Shown here: positions 47,777 through 52,804 of the stretch, piece by piece
Layout: each line of letters starts with the position of its first letter
Numbering within the stretch: the stretch's first letter is position 1
NCBI GenBank assembly: GCA_937880845.1
Contig: CALFLL010000010.1
Span: 1 to 52,804 of the forward strand
Length of the DNA: 52,804 nt
Origin: an uncultured Drancourtella sp.
Lineage (GTDB): Bacteria; Bacillota; Clostridia; Lachnospirales; Lachnospiraceae
Direction: 5' to 3'
Notes under the pieces: generated by a model
Databases searched by the model: none
Seen by the model: the letters and a program-made list of their open reading frames with translations, nothing else
What the model was told of the DNA's origin: nothing
Made by a program: the position numbers and the translations under genes

Positions 47777-48895
47777 TTATTCTTCAATACGAAACTGTAC
47801 CATACTTCCGGAGTGTTCCGTAATCCAGAAATGTAAGATCTTCTTTGCCAGAAGGTCTTTTAATACATAGGCATGGGGATGTTTGTATTTGTTCTGATAT
47901 CCAGCACTGATGATCAACAGGAATTGTCCGCAGGCAAGTTCTTCGTTGTAATTATGTTTGGAACCATGGTGCGGTACCTGGACCGTTCCGATAAGAGAGA
48001 TATATTCGGACAGATGGTCTGTCATATTTTTCCAGTTTTCTTTTGTGCCCGCATCATAATCCCCCATATACAGACAGCCGTTTTCATAGGTTTTCATACA
48101 TCCGGACTGGGGTATGGAAAGTTCCGGCATGAAAAATCCGGATGGTTTCAGGAAACGGTCGGATTTACAGGAAAATCCGGAATAGACAACAAGAGAATTG
48201 GAATTCAGGCTTCCCGGTGCATATTTTTGATAAATCCGTTTGATATCATCCCAGTCATAGGAAAAAATATCCGAGGTTTCGAGATAAGATGCAAGGGTTT
48301 TTTTGTCATAACCATTCTTTTTTAAACCTTTAAAAAACAAGGAACTTCTTCTCGTATTCTGAAAATTATAAGGCACATAAATCCAGCCTTTTTTGTGTTT
48401 TTGTTCCGATTCTGATGCAAACAAGAGAACGGGTTCTCCTGAAGAAATAGAAGAGAACGGAATGTCGGGGCGCATATGGGTATCCACGGGCAAAACATAA
48501 AACAGTTCCGGAGTTATCGTATTATTTTTTTCTGTACAGTTTTGAATCTCATGCAAAGGATCTTCAAGCATTCCTAAAAGAAAAGGAGATTCTGCATTTT
48601 CCAGGCGGTTTAACAGTCTAGTGAGGAGAATTTCATCTTCGGTCAGATAAGGAAGATAAATCCGCTCCACATTGCAGTAAGAAAGTAAAAAAGGCAGGCC
48701 GTTCATGTGGTCTTCATGGAAATGAGAAATAAAAACAGCCTGAATTTTTTCCTGAGGTTCAAAAACAGACCGAATCTGTTTTTCCACACAGGATTTACTT
48801 GTGGAGGAACCACAGTCATAAACTACATTGACCCCACATTCAAATTGCTCTGTATAAAAAGCTCCCTGTCCTACCGGTAAAAAACTTCGGATCAT
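47777..48895 (-). CDS. MBL-fold metallohydrolase (ComEC/Rec2-like domain)
   Basis: Probably starts at ATG 48895 (GGGAGGG six bases upstream); the frame is open to 48910. The 372-residue protein shows the metallo-beta-lactamase motif AVFISHFHEDHMNGLPFLLS (about 55-74), then GCLYMGDYDA and VQVPHHGSKHN, the arrangement found in stand-alone ComEC-like MBL proteins. A large insert (about 100-250) without metal ligands is present. It likely hydrolyses a phosphoester or nucleic acid, but no partner is near. Confidence 0.85.
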   Translation of the reverse strand: MIRSFLPVGQGAFYTEQFECGVNVVYDCGSSTSKSCVEKQIRSVFEPQEKIQAVFISHFHEDHMNGLPFLLSYCNVERIYLPYLTEDEILLTRLLNRLENAESPFLLGMLEDPLHEIQNCTEKNNTITPELFYVLPVDTHMRPDIPFSSISSGEPVLLFASESEQKHKKGWIYVPYNFQNTRRSSLFFKGLKKNGYDKKTLASYLETSDIFSYDWDDIKRIYQKYAPGSLNSNSLVVYSGFSCKSDRFLKPSGFFMPELSIPQSGCMKTYENGCLYMGDYDAGTKENWKNMTDHLSEYISLIGTVQVPHHGSKHNYNEELACGQFLLIISAGYQNKYKHPHAYVLKDLLAKKILHFWITEHSGSMVQFRIEE

Positions 48896-48926
48896 GGACA
48901 TCCCTCCCATAAAATAGAATCAAAAA

Positions 48927-49436
48927 TTATTGGATATAGGTAACACGGTCAGGATCAAAGAATCCTCTTGGACTTGGAGATTCATCGGCTTCTCCTACTG
49001 CTACAATAGATACAGGGATGCTTGTTGTATTTAGGACGGTCTGGATTTTTTCCACGCGGTCCATAGCCGGATAACATCCGCACCAGCAGGTACCGTATCC
49101 AAGATCCTTTGCCTGAAGGAGCAGGTTTTCAATGGCGGCTCCGCAGTCCTGAGGCCAGTATGCCCCACATTTTCCTTCCTGAAGGTCAGGGCGTCCGCAT
49201 ACGACAATGGCAGCAGAAGCACTTTTCAGCATGGAGGTAAACGGATGGGCTTCCATCAACTGATTTAAAACTTCTCTTTTGGTGATAACAAAAAATTCCC
49301 ATGGTCTGGTATTTCTGGCACTTGGCGCCATCATGGCCGCTTCTAGCATTTTTTCAAAGTCTTTCCGTGGGATGACAACATCTTCTTTATATTTACGGAT
49401 ACTTCTTCTTTCTCTGATTACATCTGAACAATTCAT
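48927..49436 (-). CDS. Nitroreductase-family protein
   Basis: Start ATG 49436 follows GAAAGGAGAC; codons upstream lack a ribosome-binding site. The 169-residue protein has the FMN-binding opening CSDVIRERRSIRKYK, the AAMMAPSARNTRPWEFFVIT loop and GYGTCWCGCYPA. It reduces nitro or quinone compounds with NAD(P)H. It is divergent from a flavodoxin gene, sharing a regulatory gap with a perfect palindrome. Confidence 0.9.
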   Translation of the reverse strand: MNCSDVIRERRSIRKYKEDVVIPRKDFEKMLEAAMMAPSARNTRPWEFFVITKREVLNQLMEAHPFTSMLKSASAAIVVCGRPDLQEGKCGAYWPQDCGAAIENLLLQAKDLGYGTCWCGCYPAMDRVEKIQTVLNTTSIPVSIVAVGEADESPSPRGFFDPDRVTYIQ

Positions 49437-49506
49437 AACATAGTCTCCTTTCACGATTTCTTTTTTTCTATTATACCGCATTTGACTAAAAAATGGTAAT
49501 AATATG

Positions 49507-49525
49507 AATTGTAATATTTACAATT
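49507..49525. promoter_or_regulatory. Perfect palindrome AATTGTAA-TAT-TTACAATT between nitroreductase and flavodoxin genes
   Basis: An 8-3-8 inverted repeat that overlaps a possible -35 (TTTACA, 49518-49523) of a rightward promoter with TAAAAT 16 bases on. Likely operator for a regulator controlling both divergent genes. Confidence 0.6.
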
Positions 49526-49577
49526 TTTTGATTTGAGATAAAATATAGTTAAAAGAAAACAAAGAAAGGATAAGAGT

Positions 49578-50198
49578 ATGAAAGTTTTATTGATCAATGG
49601 AAGCCCTCATGAAAGAGGATGTACTTATACGGCACTGTCGGAGGTCGCAAAACAGTTGGAAAAACACGGTGTGCAGACAGAGTTTATCAGTATGGGGAAA
49701 ACACCGGTGGCAGGATGTATTGCCTGTGGAAAATGTGCCGAAACAGGCAGATGCATTTTTGACGATCAGGTAAATATGGTGTTAGACAAACTGGATGAGT
49801 ATGACGGTATCCTTGTTGGATCACCGGTTTATTATGCAGGACCATCCGGGCAGATCTGTGCTTTTCTTGACAGATTGTTTTACAGTAGTAAGGGACGTAT
49901 GGCAGGAAAAGTGGCAGCGGCTGTTGTATCATGCAGGCGTGGTGGTGCCAGTGCGGCGTATGACCGTTTAAACAAGTATTTTACCATCAGTAATATGCAA
50001 GTGGCTTCTTCCCAGTATTGGAACCAGGTTCACGGAAATACGCCGGAGGAAGTAAAACAGGATGAAGAAGGACTTCAGACAATGCGCACTTTGGCTGATA
50101 ATATGGCATGGATGATCCAGAATACAAAAACGGCACAGGAACATGGTATAAAAAGACCGGAATATGAGAAAAAGATCGGCACTAACTTTATCAGATAA
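49578..50198 (+). CDS. Flavodoxin-family FMN reductase
   Basis: A 206-residue protein with AAAGGAT before ATG 49578. The FMN loop NGSPHERGCTYTAL, the cysteine pair CIACGKC, and GSPVYYAGPSGQICAFLDRL mark the NADPH-dependent FMN reductase/iron-sulfur flavoprotein group. Longer than the paralogue at 37024, with an extra C-terminal helix (MRTLADNMAWMIQNT). Divergent from the nitroreductase; both redox enzymes probably respond to the same signal. Confidence 0.9.
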   Translation: MKVLLINGSPHERGCTYTALSEVAKQLEKHGVQTEFISMGKTPVAGCIACGKCAETGRCIFDDQVNMVLDKLDEYDGILVGSPVYYAGPSGQICAFLDRLFYSSKGRMAGKVAAAVVSCRRGGASAAYDRLNKYFTISNMQVASSQYWNQVHGNTPEEVKQDEEGLQTMRTLADNMAWMIQNTKTAQEHGIKRPEYEKKIGTNFIR

Positions 50199-50257
50199 AG
50201 AAAGAATACGAAAAAACGGCGTAGCTTTGGCTAGGCCGTTTTTTCATGCAGATATCA

Positions 50258-50905
50258 TCAGGATTTCAGTACAATATGGTTTTTCTTATATTCGATCAGA
50301 TTGTCTTTCTGCATTTTGGAAAGCTCATTGCACATGGTACTTCGGTCAACATTCAGATAATCTGCCAGCTGCTGGCGATTGTACGGAATAGTAAAAGAAT
50401 TACTGCCGGAGCGTTTGGCACATTCTGAAAAATAGGACATGAGACGTCCACGGATGGATTTGGAACTGGTATGCAAAATCCGTTGGGAAAGCAGGAGGCT
50501 TCGGTGGGCACAGACAGTCAGTAAATTTCGGGCAAGCCTTGCATGAAAGGGACAGGCGTTGGTACAGGTAGTCAGAACACGCCCTACATTCAGAAACAAT
50601 ATGACCGTATCTTCAGCAGCAGAAACGGTGACAAGCATAGGCTGTCCGGGAATACAGGCATATACTTCTGCAAATACAGAACCGGGAACCACATTCCCCA
50701 GGATACTGTTATTTCCCCACACATCGCTGCAGGATATCATAGCCATGCCGGATAAAACAATACCAATACGTTCTGTCGTACTCCCTTCGGAAAGAATGAC
50801 CTCTCCTTTTTTATAATTGTGTTTTGTGGCATGGAGACATTTCAGAAGGGATGGGATCTCCTCTTCTTTTAATCCGGAAAACAACCGGGTATCGGATAAG
50901 TTCAT
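50258..50905 (-). CDS. Crp/Fnr-family transcriptional regulator
   Basis: A 215-residue regulator: the cyclic-nucleotide-binding-like domain (KGEVILSEGSTTERIGIVLS, residues 33-52, then GSVFAEVYAC) and the C-terminal winged helix (RQQLADYLNVDRSTMCNELS, about 175-194). Two cysteines at CTNACP and others in the effector domain do not form the N-terminal FNR cluster. It is divergent from the ferredoxin-like gene, with a 14-bp palindrome in the gap, so it probably controls itself and that gene. Confidence 0.9.
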   Translation of the reverse strand: MNLSDTRLFSGLKEEEIPSLLKCLHATKHNYKKGEVILSEGSTTERIGIVLSGMAMISCSDVWGNNSILGNVVPGSVFAEVYACIPGQPMLVTVSAAEDTVILFLNVGRVLTTCTNACPFHARLARNLLTVCAHRSLLLSQRILHTSSKSIRGRLMSYFSECAKRSGSNSFTIPYNRQQLADYLNVDRSTMCNELSKMQKDNLIEYKKNHIVLKS

Positions 50906-50919
50906 ATTTTTCTCCTTTT

Positions 50920-50933
50920 GTTGTTATAACAAC
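50920..50933. promoter_or_regulatory. Palindrome GTTGTTATAACAAC: likely Crp/Fnr operator
   Basis: A perfect 14-bp dyad between the Crp/Fnr gene and the divergent ferredoxin gene, 15 bases before the regulator's start. Autoregulation and control of the ferredoxin are inferred from position. Confidence 0.6.
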
Positions 50934-50996
50934 AGAATTTTGTATTTTATTATAGTATACTGCATTTACCAAAGCAAAGGAAAGGATGGATAGAAA

Positions 50997-51692
50997 ATGA
51001 TCAGAAAAATTATTCGGATAGATGAAGAAAAATGTAATGGATGCGGTGCGTGTGCCGAAGCCTGCCATGAAGGAGCAATCGGGATGGTAGACGGAAAGGC
51101 AAAGCTTCTGAGAGAGGATTATTGTGACGGGCTGGGTGACTGTCTGCCGACATGTCCTACAGGAGCCATTTCTTTTGTAGAAAGAGAGGCGGCTGCATAT
51201 GACGAAAATGCTGTCCTGGAAAATAAGAAAAAGAAGATGGAAGTACCGCACGGAGGATGCCCGGGAAGCCGGATGCAGCGTATCTGTACGGAAGAAAAGC
51301 AAATTTCCCATACAACGGGAAAACCGTCATCACAGCTTGGACAGTGGCCGTGCCAGATTAAGCTGGTACCGGTGAACGCATCATATTTTGATGGAGCAAA
51401 ATTATTGATTGCGGCAGATTGTACTGCCTTTGCATATGCCGGAATGCATGAGGAATTTATGCACGGAAAGATCACCATCATGGGATGTCCGAAACTGGAC
51501 AATGTAGATTACAGCGAAAAGCTGACCCAGATTATTCAAAACAATGATATTCAAAGCGTGACCATTGTACGCATGGAAGTTCCGTGTTGCGGTGGATTGG
51601 AGATGGCGGCTAAAAAGGCGTTACAGGCAAGCGGAAAATTTATTCCGTGGCAGGTTGTCACCATTTCGGTTGATGGAAGGATTCTGGGATAA
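50997..51692 (+). CDS. Ferredoxin-like protein with two [4Fe-4S] motifs and C-terminal domain
   Basis: AAAGGAT ribosome-binding site, ATG 50997. Residues 1-60 hold two cluster motifs: CNGCGACAEAC and DYCDGLGDCLPTCP. The C-terminal 130 residues (LIAADCTAFAYAGM, IMGCPKLDNVDYSEKLTQII, VPCCGGLEMAA) match the domain found in anaerobic iron-sulfur proteins that accompany Crp/Fnr regulators. It likely moves electrons or acts in a hydroxylamine/hybrid-cluster-type redox response; no partner oxidoreductase gene is visible next to it. Confidence 0.88.
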   Translation: MIRKIIRIDEEKCNGCGACAEACHEGAIGMVDGKAKLLREDYCDGLGDCLPTCPTGAISFVEREAAAYDENAVLENKKKKMEVPHGGCPGSRMQRICTEEKQISHTTGKPSSQLGQWPCQIKLVPVNASYFDGAKLLIAADCTAFAYAGMHEEFMHGKITIMGCPKLDNVDYSEKLTQIIQNNDIQSVTIVRMEVPCCGGLEMAAKKALQASGKFIPWQVVTISVDGRILG

Positions 51693-51701
51693 AATCGTAT
51701 A

Positions 51702-52637
51702 TCAGGAGGGATGTTCAGGACGGTGCACCTGATACATATTTAAAAGGAAGACAGCACTGATGATCAGAATAAATCCGATCACATCGGTAACCGTAAACTT
51801 TGTACCAAGCAAAAGGGCGGTCAGTACAACAGAAGAAACCGGGTCAAAGTTTGCAAGGGTTCCTGCTTTTACCGGAGGAAGCAGGGAAGCACCGAAATGG
51901 TAAAAGGTGGAGCCGGCAGCGGTACCAACAAGGATCAGGCCGCAGAATCCAAGGATTACTTCCGGTGTAATATCAATGTGATAAGTCCACGGACGTACAA
52001 AAATGGAAAGGAAAATACCGCTGATCAGCATCCCGCGTCCAACGATATATTTTGCTCCGTAGGTACGGACGATTTTTCCTGGGATCAACGTGTAGGTGGA
52101 ATAGGAAGCCGCACAGATCAGCCCGAAAAACAGGGCATATCCGGAAATGGCAAGCCGGTCAAAATGTCCGCCCGTACTGATGATAAAGGTTCCGACAACA
52201 GCCGCAGTAATAGCGGCTGTTTCTGCTTTTTGGGGGAAGCTTTTTGTCCGGATACAGGTGACTACCAGAATGATTACGGTAGAAAGGTATTGCAGGACAG
52301 TGGCAGTTCCGGAATCGGAATAGTAAATAGACATAAAAAATGTAAATTGTGTCAGACAGATACCAAAGATGGCAAAGACAGTCAAAATCATAGTGTCTGT
52401 TTTAGACTGCCAGATGGATGGATGCTGGGACGGTTCTTTTTTTCTGCGAAAAATAAAATCCAGAAAAATAAGGATCAATCCGGCACTGATCTGACGGATG
52501 CAAAGGACCACAGGGGTAGGAAGGGCAAGGTCATGGAGCAGATACTGCCCGGAGCAGCCGGAAAAGCCCCAACATAATGTGGCGATGATAATGGAAAACG
52601 TGCCCCGGAAATTTTTACGTTTGTTTGAATGATTCAT
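51702..52637 (-). CDS. EamA/DMT-superfamily transporter
   Basis: Start ATG 52637 is preceded by GAAAGGTG; the in-frame ATG 52679 has none. The 311-residue protein has ten hydrophobic helices in two EamA repeats: FSIIIATLCWGFSGCSGQYL opens the first, GYALFFGLICAASYSTYTLI the second. Exports metabolites or amino acids; the substrate is not predictable. Convergent with the ferredoxin gene with only a 9-bp gap and no visible terminator. Confidence 0.9.
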   Translation of the reverse strand: MNHSNKRKNFRGTFSIIIATLCWGFSGCSGQYLLHDLALPTPVVLCIRQISAGLILIFLDFIFRRKKEPSQHPSIWQSKTDTMILTVFAIFGICLTQFTFFMSIYYSDSGTATVLQYLSTVIILVVTCIRTKSFPQKAETAAITAAVVGTFIISTGGHFDRLAISGYALFFGLICAASYSTYTLIPGKIVRTYGAKYIVGRGMLISGIFLSIFVRPWTYHIDITPEVILGFCGLILVGTAAGSTFYHFGASLLPPVKAGTLANFDPVSSVVLTALLLGTKFTVTDVIGFILIISAVFLLNMYQVHRPEHPS

Positions 52638-52804
52638 AAGTTTTACACCTTTCATAAATGAGTGGATATATTCATGCATTATAACTTAAAACGAAAAAAG
52701 AATCTATTTTTATTTTATGGTCTTGTCTGGAAGTTTTTGTTGTTTTATCATATAACTAGTGTCTGCTGATTAAGCAGCTATCTGTAACTTCCAACTCTTA
52801 CATC

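Noticed and set aside
52680..52804. Gene or RNA at the right edge
   Set aside because: The last 125 bases show no reading frame, hairpin with U tract or other feature that I can support.

Overview
The window reads as chromosomal DNA from a low-GC, Gram-positive, spore-forming anaerobe, most likely a gut Lachnospiraceae or close clostridial relative. The pointers are a dipicolinate synthase pair (dpaA/dpaB), GGAGG-type ribosome-binding sites before almost every gene, group II ECF transport, a DUF5685-DnaJ pair, ferredoxin/flavodoxin proteins, and prophage and integrative-element genes of the type common in that family. The taxonomic call is inferred from gene content only.

Region 1 (1-5.6 kb) is a gutted prophage. 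It has a divergent control region with several XRE/HTH proteins, a lipoprotein and an operator-promoter array. The early genes then jump straight into tail genes: an N-terminally replaced tail-tube protein, an XkdN-type tail assembly chaperone with a textbook -1 frameshift site, and a truncated tape-measure protein. Region 2 (5.5-7.9 kb) is a piece of a mobilizable element fused into the tape-measure gene: a C-terminal fragment, two small accessory genes, a structured oriT-like stretch and a MobV/Pre-type relaxase. Region 3 (8-12.4 kb) is an AT-rich defence-like block: a BsuBI/PstI-type restriction-modification pair and two unrecognised genes, the second preceded by a switch-like hairpin array.

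Region 4 (12.4-18.4 kb) holds intact biotin genes (birA, bioY), a DUF1284 gene, a KTR gene, a TipA-like MerR regulator and an isochorismatase-like hydrolase, interleaved with broken genes: a TPR-like tail fragment, the first third of msrA, a ppk with most of its middle deleted, and a NUDIX gene fused end-to-end to a decapitated LacI-ribokinase fusion. Region 5 (18.4-28.2 kb) is one long co-directional operon: LacI-ribokinase remnant, ECF S, T, A and A' components, two M20 hydrolases, an amidohydrolase, a GATase1-like protein and a second ribokinase. It looks like uptake and stepwise hydrolysis of an amide- or imide-containing, possibly ribosylated compound; the substrate is unknown.

Region 6 (28.2-52.8 kb) is ordinary chromosome: asnB and dpaBA; an ArsM-type methyltransferase whose frame continues through a single UGA into a nucleoside-phosphorylase domain; a MATE exporter; an XRE/small-membrane-protein operon; a LysR gene divergent from a flavodoxin and a carboxymuconolactone decarboxylase-cupin fusion; an ABC-2 exporter with a phosphoesterase; DUF1893; a DUF5685-DnaJ-membrane protein group; an EndoQ-UvrD fusion; and a redox group (MBL hydrolase, nitroreductase, flavodoxin, Crp/Fnr regulator, ferredoxin) ending in an EamA exporter.

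The most striking item is the ArsM-phosphorylase gene at 31728-33260. Its only in-frame stop is a UGA at codon 195, exactly at the conserved arsenic-binding cysteine position, and a perfect six-base-pair hairpin with a G in its loop follows 17 nt later. This fits a selenocysteine-containing arsenic methyltransferase fused to a nucleoside phosphorylase. No rRNA, tRNA, CRISPR array or complete insertion sequence was seen.
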